From the NCBI RefSeq assembly GCF_000014005.1, contig NC_008009.1:4650001-4714000 (forward strand): a DNA stretch of 64,000 nt, given 5' to 3'. The position numbers were made by a program, and so were the translations under genes. Below, piece after piece: positions 26,884 through 35,318 of this stretch (position 1 is the first letter of the stretch; the number at the start of each line of letters is the position of its first letter). Source of the DNA: Candidatus Koribacter versatilis Ellin345 (GTDB lineage: Bacteria > Acidobacteriota > Terriglobia > Terriglobales > Acidobacteriaceae). The notes under the pieces were generated by a model. It was not told where the DNA came from. It saw only the letters and a list, made by a program, of their open reading frames with translations, and did no database searches.

Positions 26884-27369
26884 CTAAACAAGATCCCCAA
26901 ATGCCCGCGCGTGGCGTAGTTCTCCACTTGTCGCGCCGAGCGATGGCGATAGCTGAAGCATCATGAAATGTGGTCCAGCATAGATCGACGTAAAGCCCGC
27001 AGCGGCGCCTTTATCAAAACCAAATCGTTGGTAGTAGCTAGGGTCACCGAGAACGAAGATTGCGTCCCAACCCTCGCTGCGGGCGCGCTCCACAACGCAC
27101 CTGATCAGCGCCGCACCAACACCGTTACGCTGCCTCGAAGGGACCACCGCCACTGGAGCAAGCGCCAATGCGGCGAACGGAGCGCTCATCTTCGACAGCA
27201 ACACATGACCGACGATCTGACCGTCCTGCTCAGCCACCAGCGAGATGACGCTGTCGCCCTCTTTTCGCAAGGCATCGACAAGCATCGCCTCAGCCGAGTG
27301 TCCAAACGCTGACGTGATGACCTGGAAAACGGCGTTCCAATCACGCGGATCTTCGTCGCGAATGTTCAT
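26884..27369 (-). CDS. GNAT-family N-acetyltransferase
   Basis: 161 residues. The acetyl-CoA binding region reads VAVVPSRQRNGVGAALIRCV (about 73-92), the R/Q-x-x-G-x-G/A signature; GDPSYYQRFGFDKGAA further on is typical of YhbS-like GNAT proteins. The acceptor is unknown. The stop lies only a few bases from the tRNA-like scar at 26848-26879, so it is the first gene inside the putative island, or was the last chromosomal gene before it. Confidence 0.88.
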   Translation of the reverse strand: MNIRDEDPRDWNAVFQVITSAFGHSAEAMLVDALRKEGDSVISLVAEQDGQIVGHVLLSKMSAPFAALALAPVAVVPSRQRNGVGAALIRCVVERARSEGWDAIFVLGDPSYYQRFGFDKGAAAGFTSIYAGPHFMMLQLSPSLGATSGELRHARAFGDLV

Positions 27370-27551
27370 CTTCGAATCATAGCGAATGATAGTGAGGCGG
27401 GAGCCCGCTTAAAAATAGTCGCGCATCGCGGCGGGTGGCTCACATCTAACCTACTCTTTCTATTTTCAACAACTCTTCGGGTTCCCGGCTTCTCGCGATT
27501 TCCGAGAAGTGGGAAAACGATGATCTCAATCGGAAAAGTTATAGGAGAAAC

Positions 27552-27583
27552 AATGGTCGGCTTTAGCAGACGATTTTAGAACT
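27552..27583. repeat. 32-base direct repeat, copy 1 (AATGGTCGG type)
   Basis: It starts AATGGTCGGCTTTAGCAGAC and ends TTTTAGAACT. The minus-strand reading ends CCGACCATT, as does the tRNA-Pro gene at 39836. The second copy is 93 bases downstream. Confidence 0.7.
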
Positions 27584-27644
27584 CTGGTTTTACGCGCAGA
27601 AAATTTGAACTCGGCTTCTCAGTAAGATAGGCGCGATTTTGTGA

Positions 27645-27676
27645 AATGGTCGGCCTTAGCAGACGATTTTAGAACT
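27645..27676. repeat. 32-base direct repeat, copy 2 (AATGGTCGG type)
   Basis: It is identical to the copy at 27552 except for one C/T change at the eleventh base. Both copies share AATGGTCGG with the tRNA-Pro end at 39836-39844 and the scar at 26846. Confidence 0.7.
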
Positions 27677-27834
27677 TTTGGGTTCCCGGGAGCGGGTCTA
27701 AGCGGAATTGAATGAGAAGTCGAGAGCGACGCTTTTCCATTCAAAAGTCGCGAGAAGTGGGGCAACCGAACGGTTTTTGAGAATGATAGATATAACAGAA
27801 ACTTAAAGATGTGGGCCGCCCTGGCCCTCGTTTC

Positions 27835-28764
27835 TCAAATTCCTCTCGCCTTCATGCGCTGACGATAGTGGCCGTCGTACAGCTCTTTAATCTCGAACAC
27901 CGGCATCAGAGCGTCCCACATTTCATGGATTCGCTCGTTGATGCGTGCCCCATCGTCATCGAACTTAAAGTGGGCCTGCAACTCCGTAATGATGCACAGC
28001 AATAAGCCTGCCGCACGTCCGATGTGCATAAACAAGACGAGCTCAAATCTTTGTTCGATCATCTCCCTATTGTCGTGTGGCGCAGTGTCCGCGACGTAAT
28101 ACATCGCAGTCGGCATGAGCCCTTCGAATGTGCTATGTGACATTGCCGAATATTCACGCCAGTTGCCGTACGCAAAAGTTCTCAGAAAGTCTTGGTGTGC
28201 GGTGGTGCGGCCGCCCGGCTTATACGACAGATACTGCCCCAATGTGTGCCACGCCCACTTCTGCGAATTTATTTCGGCTAAGGTGAAACCACTCTCCCGT
28301 AGCCCAAGGTCAATCATCGAGCGCCCGCGCGCGATGTACTCATCCCATTTGGGCTGTCCCCCGTATCGCTGCTCTTCGTCGTCGAGAGCCCTGAGAGACT
28401 TCTGAAACCCGCTTTTCCGAAAGAGCGCGCCGTTCGCTGCTGGAGCTTGCAATATCGTGGTGATGTTGTACAAGCAGTCGATCATTGTTCGTATCAACGA
28501 AAGCGCTAGCACGGAGTACGCGGACCTCCAATAGCAATCACTGTTTCTCCTCTCATCGGCATTGAGATAGAAAAGTAAGTCGTATGTGCGCATTGCTTTC
28601 CGCATCAAGACGAACAGGTCGACAGCGACAAAGGTCGGCGCGGGAAGCAACTTGGGGGCTTCTCGGTGCAATTTCTGCGCCAGCACCTCCGCCAGTTGTC
28701 CGAGTGGCTTCTGGAAGGTCGAAGCGTCGAGATGAACCAATCCATCTGAGGCAGATGCAGTCAT
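27835..28764 (-). CDS. Uncharacterised helical protein, possibly DUF5677/HEPN-like
   Basis: 309 residues. No signal peptide or clear membrane segment. The sequence is mostly helical, with conserved-looking positions such as SLIRTMIDCLYNITTILQ (about 94-111), YSAMSHSTFEGLMPTAMYYV and a terminal acidic helix. The arrangement of Arg and His in long helices recalls DUF5677 or HEPN-like proteins, but no RxxxxH motif is confidently visible. It lies near the left end of the putative island, alone and divergent from the outer-membrane gene. Function unknown. Confidence 0.65.
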   Translation of the reverse strand: MTASASDGLVHLDASTFQKPLGQLAEVLAQKLHREAPKLLPAPTFVAVDLFVLMRKAMRTYDLLFYLNADERRNSDCYWRSAYSVLALSLIRTMIDCLYNITTILQAPAANGALFRKSGFQKSLRALDDEEQRYGGQPKWDEYIARGRSMIDLGLRESGFTLAEINSQKWAWHTLGQYLSYKPGGRTTAHQDFLRTFAYGNWREYSAMSHSTFEGLMPTAMYYVADTAPHDNREMIEQRFELVLFMHIGRAAGLLLCIITELQAHFKFDDDGARINERIHEMWDALMPVFEIKELYDGHYRQRMKARGI

Positions 28765-29150
28765 TCGATTCCCCTTTGGGGAGATGGTGTATTACCACTA
28801 ATCGTGCCACAACGCGAGTACTTGAGATAAGGGGATTTCATTCGGCGTCGGTCCCCACGAGCTCCTTACAGCCTCCAGAGACGGACGTCAACCTGCGCCA
28901 TTCCAAAGGAGGACGGCATCCTCCTGAGATCGAGCGCTTGGATCGTGGTCGATTGTTCCGACAACTACAGGCTCAAATATGCGCTTTCGACCAAGCGTTC
29001 ACTGGCAAAAATAACAGTTTCGGCGACTGCCGGACTCCCACTACCGTCAACCGCACCAATCGCTTTGGCTAGACTGCGCAACAGTCATCCGCCGAACTTC
29101 TCGACCAATCGAGACGAAGCTGTGGTCAGCGGCCTCCGTGGGGAACACAA
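28765..29150. other. Divergent intergenic region (386 bases)
   Basis: No convincing gene is seen. The region separates two divergent genes and should carry their promoters. A perfect inverted repeat AGGAGGA...TCCTCCT with a 5-base loop lies at about 28907-28925. Confidence 0.45.
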
Positions 29151-30077
29151 GTGGGAATTCGATTGCCAAATTCTTCAGGCGGTAGCGCGGGCGCTCTGTG
29201 GTCAAGGGGAGCACGAACCGCGCTCATCCTCAGCATAATCTTTCTGAATGCCGTGCTTTCTTCGGCACAAGAAAGCGAGGAGTGTGTGCCCGCACATTGT
29301 GGACTCAACGCCGGAGTCATCGCCGAGGCGGGGTTCGCCAGTCCACAGGCAAGTGCACAGATGCCAGCAAGCACAACGCCGGTTAGCAGTTCTGCTCCTG
29401 ATTCTAATTGGCATTTTGCGGCAACTCCTTATCTCTGGTTTTCCGGAGTCCATGGGACGTTAGGCGTACGCGGCTTCGACGCAAGTATTCACGCGGGGTT
29501 CGGAGATGTTTTCTCCAACCTCGATATTGGGCTGATGGCGGTGTCAGAAGTACGCTATAAGCGACTGTTACTGCCCGTTGACTTGATGTGGATCAAGCTT
29601 TCCGACGACAAAGCCCTCCCTATTCAGGTGGTAGCGATCACGGCAAAAGCTAAGGTACAAAACTTCTTCCTTAGCCCCGAAGTGGGATATCGCTTAGTGG
29701 AGAGGCAACGCCTGAGCGTCGATGCCTTCACCGGATTTCGTTATTGGCACCTGGGGGCAAGTCTCAGGTTCGAGCCCAGTCTCTTGGGAAGAACGTTCTC
29801 CACGAGTCAAAATTGGGCCGACCCTTTGCTAGGCGCGCGGTTCCAGACGCCCTTGGGCCAAAAGCTCCGCTTTACCTTGTTTGGTGATGTTGGAGGGTTC
29901 GGCGCAGGCTCACAGTTGGAATGGCAGGTGGTGCCTCTGCTGGGATATCAGGTTCATAAGAAAATCACTTTGCAGACGGGCTATCGGTATCTAAGTCTCG
30001 ACTACCGCAATGGCGGATTTAAGTATGACGTGCGCATGAGCGGCTTGCTTTTGGGAACAACCATCCAGCTCAAGTAA
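29151..30077 (+). CDS. Outer-membrane beta-barrel protein
   Basis: 308 residues if the GTG at 29151 is the start; an internal start before the signal peptide core (ALILSIIFLNAVLSSAQ at about 24-40) is possible. After a short linker with two Cys, residues 85-308 alternate hydrophobic and polar residues in strands, many with aromatic ends: HFAATPYLWFSGVHG, FFLSPEVGYRLVE, LQTGYRYLSLDYRNGGFKY, and a C-terminal strand ending IQLK. This fits an 8-stranded barrel. It lies 15 bases upstream of the alkylsulfatase gene and may let sulfated substrates in, though that is inference. Confidence 0.7.
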   Translation: MGIRLPNSSGGSAGALWSRGARTALILSIIFLNAVLSSAQESEECVPAHCGLNAGVIAEAGFASPQASAQMPASTTPVSSSAPDSNWHFAATPYLWFSGVHGTLGVRGFDASIHAGFGDVFSNLDIGLMAVSEVRYKRLLLPVDLMWIKLSDDKALPIQVVAITAKAKVQNFFLSPEVGYRLVERQRLSVDAFTGFRYWHLGASLRFEPSLLGRTFSTSQNWADPLLGARFQTPLGQKLRFTLFGDVGGFGAGSQLEWQVVPLLGYQVHKKITLQTGYRYLSLDYRNGGFKYDVRMSGLLLGTTIQLK

Positions 30078-30092
30078 TAAGAGGAGGTCAGA

Positions 30093-32168
30093 ATGCAAAA
30101 TCCCAGACTCTCACCTTTGGCGATTCTTGTAGTCGTAGCCGCAGCCCTGGGAAGCGTAAGAGTGATAGATGCGCAGGAAACACGGCATTTCAATCCCAAG
30201 GGAAAGCCGCCTTCGCAGTACACGGTCCAAGCACAACAGGAGCAGAGAAGAGTTCTCCCTCTCGCCGATAGGCAAGATTTTGACGAAGCGAAACGTGGCT
30301 TTATTGCAGCGCCCTCCTACCGCAAGATCATGAATGACAAGGGCGATGTGGCCTGGAACATGGATAACTGGAGCTTTCTTCTCAGCGGAACGGATTACGA
30401 CACCATCCATCCTTCGCTGCAGCGCCAAGCGACGCTCAACATGGAGTACGGCCTTTTCGAGGTAGTCCCGGGCATTTACCAGGTACGCGGATTCGACCTT
30501 GCAAACATCTCCTTCATCAAAGGCAAGACCGGATGGATCGTGATCGATCCGCTGACCGTGAAAGAAACCTCGAGGGCTGCTCTCAAGTTCGTAAACGAAA
30601 AGCTTGGAGCAAGGCCCGTTGTAGCCGTCATCATCTCGCACTCTCACGGTGATCATTTTGGCGGTGTACGCGGTGTTGTCGATCCGGACGCGCTCGCGGC
30701 TGGCAAGGTGCAGATCATCGCACCCAAGGGCTTCATGTACGAGTCGATCTCGGAGAACCTCTTCGGCGGCAATGCAATGACGCGCCGCAAGTCCTACACC
30801 TACGCTGACCTCGTGCCAGCTAGCCCCTACGGTCATGTCGATCAGGCGATTGGAAAGGGCGTTGCCAGCGGCGATGTCGGCATTCTTCCGCCCACGAAGC
30901 TAATCGAGCAGCCGATCGAGGAGATGACGATCGACGGCGTCAGGATGCAGTTTCAGAACACACCTGGCACCGAGGCGCCCGCCGAGATGAACACGTGGTT
31001 CCCCGACTTCAAAGCCTTCTGGGCAGCCGAGAACATCGTCGCCGGTCAGCACAACATCCTCACACTGCGTGGCGCGCAGGTGAGAGATGCGCTGGCATGG
31101 TCGAAATTCATCAACGAAGCTCTGTACCGTTTCGGCGACCAGGCCGAGGTGATGTTCGCCTCGCATAGCTGGCCGCGCTGGGGCAAAGACAGGATTCAGG
31201 AAGTAATGCGAGGCCAGCGGGACATGTATGCAAATCTGAATAACCAGGTTATGCATCTCGCTAACACGGGCGTGACGATCAATCAGATCCACAACGTCTA
31301 TCAACCGCCCAAGAGCTTGCAGCAGCTGTGGTACACGCACGCTTATCACGGGTCCTACGAGCACAACAGCCGCGCGGTCATCCAGCGTTATTTTGGCTAT
31401 TGGGATTTGAACCCAGCAACTCTAGTGCCGCTCTCGCCCGAAGACTCCGCGCCCCTCTATGTAGAGATGATGGGAGGTGCGGACAAAATTATTGCCAAAG
31501 GTCGCGAGCTGTACGATGCGGGCAAATACCGTTACGCAATGGAAATCCTAAATAAGCTGGTTTACGCGCAACCCGATAACCAGACGGCCAAAGACCTTCT
31601 AGCCGATAACTACGAACAGCTCGGCTATCAAAGCGAGAGCGTCGCCCTGCGCAACGGTTACCTGTCGGGAGCCAAAGAGCTGCGAGATGGAATCATTGCC
31701 GTCAAGACCGCAAAAGCGGGCAGCCCTGATTTCGTGCGTGGCACCAGTACCGAACTTTTCCTGAACTATCTTGGAATCCAGATGGACAGCCGTAAGGCTG
31801 AGGGAATGAAGTTCAAGATTAACCTTGAGACACCGGACAACGGCGAGAAATTCGTGGTCGAAATGAGCAATGCAACGCTGACCACCATCGCCGGTTACCA
31901 GGCAAAGGATGCCGATCTGACCCTCACTATTGACCGACGTGAACTGGAAGACGTGATGATCGGGAACGCCAAGTTGACCGACAAGGTCGCCGCCGGGAAG
32001 GCAAAAATGGTGGGCAACCCCCAGGTTCTTGCGCAGCTAGCTTCAACCATGGTGCAGTTCGATAACTGGTTCGAGGTTCTGCCTGGCACAAAGCGCAAAG
32101 GCTCTGAGGCCCCGAAGCAAGAACTGTTCTTGGATGACGCTCGGTTTGAGCCGTTACCAGAGGAATAA
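30093..32168 (+). CDS. Alkyl sulfatase (SdsA/BDS1-type metallo-beta-lactamase fold), exported
   Basis: 691 residues. GAGGAGG lies 7 bases before the ATG, and a signal peptide (MQNPRLSPLAILVVVAAALG) follows. The metallo-beta-lactamase domain contains SHSHGDHFGG (about 184-193), giving the His and Asp ligands of a two-zinc site, and NTPGTEAPAEMNTWFPD further on. The middle part is the helical dimerisation domain of class III alkyl sulfatases, and the last 130 residues are an SCP2-like domain (FKINLETPDNGEKFVVEMSN). The enzyme should hydrolyse primary alkyl sulfate esters such as SDS to alcohol and sulfate. It is the centre of the island cargo. Confidence 0.9.
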   Translation: MQNPRLSPLAILVVVAAALGSVRVIDAQETRHFNPKGKPPSQYTVQAQQEQRRVLPLADRQDFDEAKRGFIAAPSYRKIMNDKGDVAWNMDNWSFLLSGTDYDTIHPSLQRQATLNMEYGLFEVVPGIYQVRGFDLANISFIKGKTGWIVIDPLTVKETSRAALKFVNEKLGARPVVAVIISHSHGDHFGGVRGVVDPDALAAGKVQIIAPKGFMYESISENLFGGNAMTRRKSYTYADLVPASPYGHVDQAIGKGVASGDVGILPPTKLIEQPIEEMTIDGVRMQFQNTPGTEAPAEMNTWFPDFKAFWAAENIVAGQHNILTLRGAQVRDALAWSKFINEALYRFGDQAEVMFASHSWPRWGKDRIQEVMRGQRDMYANLNNQVMHLANTGVTINQIHNVYQPPKSLQQLWYTHAYHGSYEHNSRAVIQRYFGYWDLNPATLVPLSPEDSAPLYVEMMGGADKIIAKGRELYDAGKYRYAMEILNKLVYAQPDNQTAKDLLADNYEQLGYQSESVALRNGYLSGAKELRDGIIAVKTAKAGSPDFVRGTSTELFLNYLGIQMDSRKAEGMKFKINLETPDNGEKFVVEMSNATLTTIAGYQAKDADLTLTIDRRELEDVMIGNAKLTDKVAAGKAKMVGNPQVLAQLASTMVQFDNWFEVLPGTKRKGSEAPKQELFLDDARFEPLPEE

Positions 32169-32342
32169 TTTGCCCAAATCGAGAGGTTTGCCTGACTGCA
32201 GCGCGGAACGTGTGCCCCGTACACATCAAAGCCCGCTCACAGGAGAGTCGCTCGAAGATTCCCGGGCTCCGTTGATAAGTTTTCCGAACTCCATTCGCAC
32301 TTGCAAGCTATCCGTCAGAGTTTATCGAAGGAGGATAGATCT

Positions 32343-33095
32343 ATGAATTTCAATTCGCCCAAAACCTTCTTGAGTGATTCCAATTTTCTCCGCCGTCACT
32401 TTCTGGCAGGTGCGTTTGCCGCAGCTGCGGTCGCTCCAGTCGCGCTGTGGCCCTTCCAGCTCGGAACCCCCGAAAGCGGTTCCCTGACCAAAGAAGAGCG
32501 TGATCGCATGACACCTGCACAGATCATCTCGGAGTTAAAGAAGGGCAATGAGCGGTTTCGAACAGGGAATCCGGCTCCCCACAATTACCTAGCCCAAAAA
32601 AGATCGAGTGCCGCTGGCCAGTACCCCGCAGCCATGATTCTGGGATGTATTGACTCGCGGGCACCGGCCGAAATCATTTTTGATACGGGCATCGGGGACA
32701 CCTTCAACGGACGTGTGGCGGGCAACGTGGTCAATGACGACCTCCTCGGCAGCATGGAGTTCGCTTGTGCAGTGGCAGGCGCGAAAGTGATTCTTGTACT
32801 TGGACACACCGCCTGTGGCGCGGTCAAGGGAGCTATCGACGATGTTGAAATGGGCAACCTGACCGGGCTGCTCGCCCGAATCAAACCAGCCATCACGGCG
32901 ACGAAGTTTGATGTCGATAAAACGAGCAAGAATCCAGCCTACGTTGACGCCCTAGCGAAGACGAATGTGGTTCTCGCGCTGGAGACCATCCAGCGGCGAA
33001 GCCCGATTCTGGAAGATTTGGTGAAAAAAGGAAGCATTCAAGTGGTTGGAGCAATGTATGACGTCGCCACTGGCGTGGCGCAGTTCATCAGTTAG
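32343..33095 (+). CDS. Exported beta-class carbonic anhydrase
   Basis: 250 residues. ATG 32343 has AGGAGG 9 bases upstream. The N-terminus FLRRHFLAGAFAAAAVAPVA resembles a twin-arginine signal, so the enzyme is likely periplasmic; most beta carbonic anhydrases are cytosolic. The catalytic set is complete: Cys102-x-Asp104-x-Arg106 in CIDSR, and His155 and Cys158 in HTACG. It interconverts CO2 and bicarbonate. It sits between the alkylsulfatase and VWFA genes; the gap to the latter is 8 bases, suggesting co-transcription. Confidence 0.9.
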   Translation: MNFNSPKTFLSDSNFLRRHFLAGAFAAAAVAPVALWPFQLGTPESGSLTKEERDRMTPAQIISELKKGNERFRTGNPAPHNYLAQKRSSAAGQYPAAMILGCIDSRAPAEIIFDTGIGDTFNGRVAGNVVNDDLLGSMEFACAVAGAKVILVLGHTACGAVKGAIDDVEMGNLTGLLARIKPAITATKFDVDKTSKNPAYVDALAKTNVVLALETIQRRSPILEDLVKKGSIQVVGAMYDVATGVAQFIS

Positions 33096-33103
33096 GAGAG
33101 AAT

Positions 33104-34192
33104 ATGAAAAACTTGAAAGGGTTGTTTGCAGTACTCTGCGCGTTCTATGTATTGACATTCGCGGTCCCGTTCGGTATTTCGCAAGAGAAAGCCGCCTCTG
33201 CCACTGTTCAGGTTCACGTTGTGATTACGGACGCAGCCCTTCGGGAAGACGCTGAACTCCCACCTCTGCAAAAACAAGATATAAAAGTTAAACAAGGCAA
33301 GAGTTTCCTGCCTGTTTCGCAAGTGATTCCTGCTCAGGGTGAGAACGCCGCGCTCCAGCTGATGATTTTGATTGACGATACTCTGAACCCCTCGGTTGGT
33401 AACAATCTCCAGGACCTTAAGGATTTCATTAGCGCTCAACCGTCCTCCACAGTTATTGGTGTCGCTTACATGTCAAACGCCACTATCAATGTTGCTCAGA
33501 ACTTTACTCCTGACCACGATCTCGCTCTTAAAGCGGTGCGCTTACCCCGAGGAGCTTTCTCGACGATGGATAGCCCATACCTGTCGCTGATTAGCCTTCT
33601 TAAGGGCTGGCAACAGGAGAAGGTACGGCGCGAGGTTTTGATGGTCACGGATGGGATCGACCGGCTCCGGGGAGAAACTCCTCAACCCTCTCGCGTCGGA
33701 CCGACTTCTCAGAGTGGACCGAACTCTCAGAGTAGACCGAAGTCAAGTACTGCGACCAACTCTCCTGCTGGATTAAATTCTCGCCTTGGACCAGATTTCG
33801 GGACCGTGTATCACAGCATGCCGGCTATCAGTGTTGACGCCACCTCTGCCAGCGAAATGAGCCAGCGCTTCAATGTTGTCGTTTATTCGATTTATGCGGC
33901 TGGCGTGGGCCGAGCTGGCCGAAGCGGATGGGATTTGCAGCTCGGACTTTCGGGTCTCACAAAAATTGCGGACGAAACTGGAGGGGAATGTTATTCCCTG
34001 GGCACCTCGCCCCTGGTCAGCTTCAAGCCGCACTTGGAACGTCTGCAAAAGTTGCTCTCAAATCAGTACTACGTCTTGTTCGACGCGGTTCCACGAAAGA
34101 AAGCAGGTTTCCAACGAGTCAATATTCAGACTGAGCTGCCAAATTCCGAAATCCTGGCTCCGGACAATGTATGGGTTCGCGCCGCCGAGTGA
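33104..34192 (+). CDS. Secreted VWFA-related protein
   Basis: 362 residues with a signal peptide (MKNLKGLFAVLCAFYVLTF) and AGGAG near the ATG. The von Willebrand A-like core starts LQLMILIDDTLNPSVG near 87 (MIDAS-like Asp-x-T rather than DxSxS) and continues with REVLMVTDGIDR near 178. A Ser/Pro/Asn-rich insert with repeated short SQSGPNSQSRP-type units occupies about 195-230. Acidobacteriota carry many such VWFA-related exported proteins; partners are unknown. It follows the carbonic anhydrase gene by 8 bases. Confidence 0.78.
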   Translation: MKNLKGLFAVLCAFYVLTFAVPFGISQEKAASATVQVHVVITDAALREDAELPPLQKQDIKVKQGKSFLPVSQVIPAQGENAALQLMILIDDTLNPSVGNNLQDLKDFISAQPSSTVIGVAYMSNATINVAQNFTPDHDLALKAVRLPRGAFSTMDSPYLSLISLLKGWQQEKVRREVLMVTDGIDRLRGETPQPSRVGPTSQSGPNSQSRPKSSTATNSPAGLNSRLGPDFGTVYHSMPAISVDATSASEMSQRFNVVVYSIYAAGVGRAGRSGWDLQLGLSGLTKIADETGGECYSLGTSPLVSFKPHLERLQKLLSNQYYVLFDAVPRKKAGFQRVNIQTELPNSEILAPDNVWVRAAE

Positions 34193-34329
34193 ACGCGGTC
34201 GGGCACGAAGGGATGATTGATCCCCGCGCGAAAACGAGTTCTCGTTCAAGTAGAGGATCTACGCTCGCGAGAGTGGTAGTTCGAAGCATGCATTCAAGTC
34301 CGAAATATTGTTTTGAAAAAAGGTTCAGA

Positions 34330-35064
34330 ATGTCCCAAAGACGAGCGCTCGGATATGTCCTATTGACATTTGCAATCCTGTACGTCTTGTTCCCTCCCTA
34401 CATCCGAGCGCAGCAACAAAAACCAGAGGACCCGGAAGATGAAAAGAACATCGGACTCTGGCTGGACCAGGCGATGTCGGTCCCCTTTTCAGCGAGCAAC
34501 TCTGTGGAGGTCGAATTCCATCAGAGGTTCGACGAAGGCGGATCGCGATTCTTCGAGCACTTGGTTCAGACCGGCGTTGCTTTTCGTCCGCGGCCTTGGC
34601 TGACCGTCACACCGAGCTATCGTTATCAGCGCTTCCCCGGCAATCCCGCGATTGAGTACGAAAACCGCCTGCTGCTCAATCTAGCTTTGAGCACATCGCG
34701 AGGTCCGTGGCGCTATAACCTGCGCACGCTCGTCGAAGGCCGATTTCCAGACAATCGTCCTGCTTCCGCGCGCCTCCGCTTTCGCCCAGGAATCGACTAC
34801 AGTGTGCCTCTTCGGACAACGTGGCGTCCGACAGTCGTGGTAAGTAACGAGTTTTTAGTCGTTCCGTGGTTTAACCCTTTTGCCAATGGCGGTACCAGCT
34901 TCACGCAGAACCGTTTCCAGGTCGGAGTTCGGTTGCCAATCTCAGCCACACTTTCTATCCGGCCGTATTACATGCTGCAGTCGGTGAACCTCCCTCCAGG
35001 CTGGGACACCAACACAATCGTCGGTATCTCGGTGCTCTTCAAAGCTCCAAATAAATTCAGGTGA
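34330..35064 (+). CDS. DUF2490-type exported outer-membrane protein
   Basis: 244 residues. ATG 34330 begins a signal peptide (MSQRRALGYVLLTFAILYVL); the longer frame from 34171 is rejected. DUF2490 features are visible: IGLWLDQAMSVPFSASNSVE, then EFHQRFDEG and RPRPWLTVTPSYRYQRFPG, strands of a small beta barrel, and a C-terminal VGISVLFKAP strand. It ends the alkylsulfatase cluster and has a 137-base gap from the VWFA gene, so it may have its own promoter. Role unknown; transport of a sulfated or lipid substrate is only a guess. Confidence 0.75.
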   Translation: MSQRRALGYVLLTFAILYVLFPPYIRAQQQKPEDPEDEKNIGLWLDQAMSVPFSASNSVEVEFHQRFDEGGSRFFEHLVQTGVAFRPRPWLTVTPSYRYQRFPGNPAIEYENRLLLNLALSTSRGPWRYNLRTLVEGRFPDNRPASARLRFRPGIDYSVPLRTTWRPTVVVSNEFLVVPWFNPFANGGTSFTQNRFQVGVRLPISATLSIRPYYMLQSVNLPPGWDTNTIVGISVLFKAPNKFR

Positions 35065-35318
35065 TGAGCTGGCGTAGAAGGTAAATCGGATGGCGTCGGC
35101 GAGCCGCTAACTCATGCGGAGCGTTCAAAGGCCGCGACTCGGTGCGTGGAAGCTCCGAGGGTGAGCGGGCGTGATCTGAAAGAGGTTAACTGCATTCTTG
35201 AGCTCTGTCAGCGTCCATGCAAGGTGCGGCGCAAAGTGATGTTCCCTGTTCAAATAACCTGACTTTCACTTAAACGGATGCCTGACGGCTGGGTATCACC
35301 GACCATTTCAGCCCTCAC

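Larger units (their letters stand above)
27370..27834. other. Intergenic region with several repeats (465 bases)
   Basis: No gene is supported. It holds a hairpin TTCTCG...CGAGAA at 27490-27508, two 32-base direct repeats at 27552-27583 and 27645-27676 that both open AATGGTCGG and differ at one position, and a half copy of the CGCGAGAAGTGGGG repeat at 27749-27762. The density of repeats fits an integration boundary. Confidence 0.6.

Noticed and set aside
27835-28764. Toxin or abortive-infection (HEPN) protein
   Set aside because: The helical pattern is suggestive, but no RxxxxH catalytic motif could be placed with confidence and there is no antitoxin-like neighbour.
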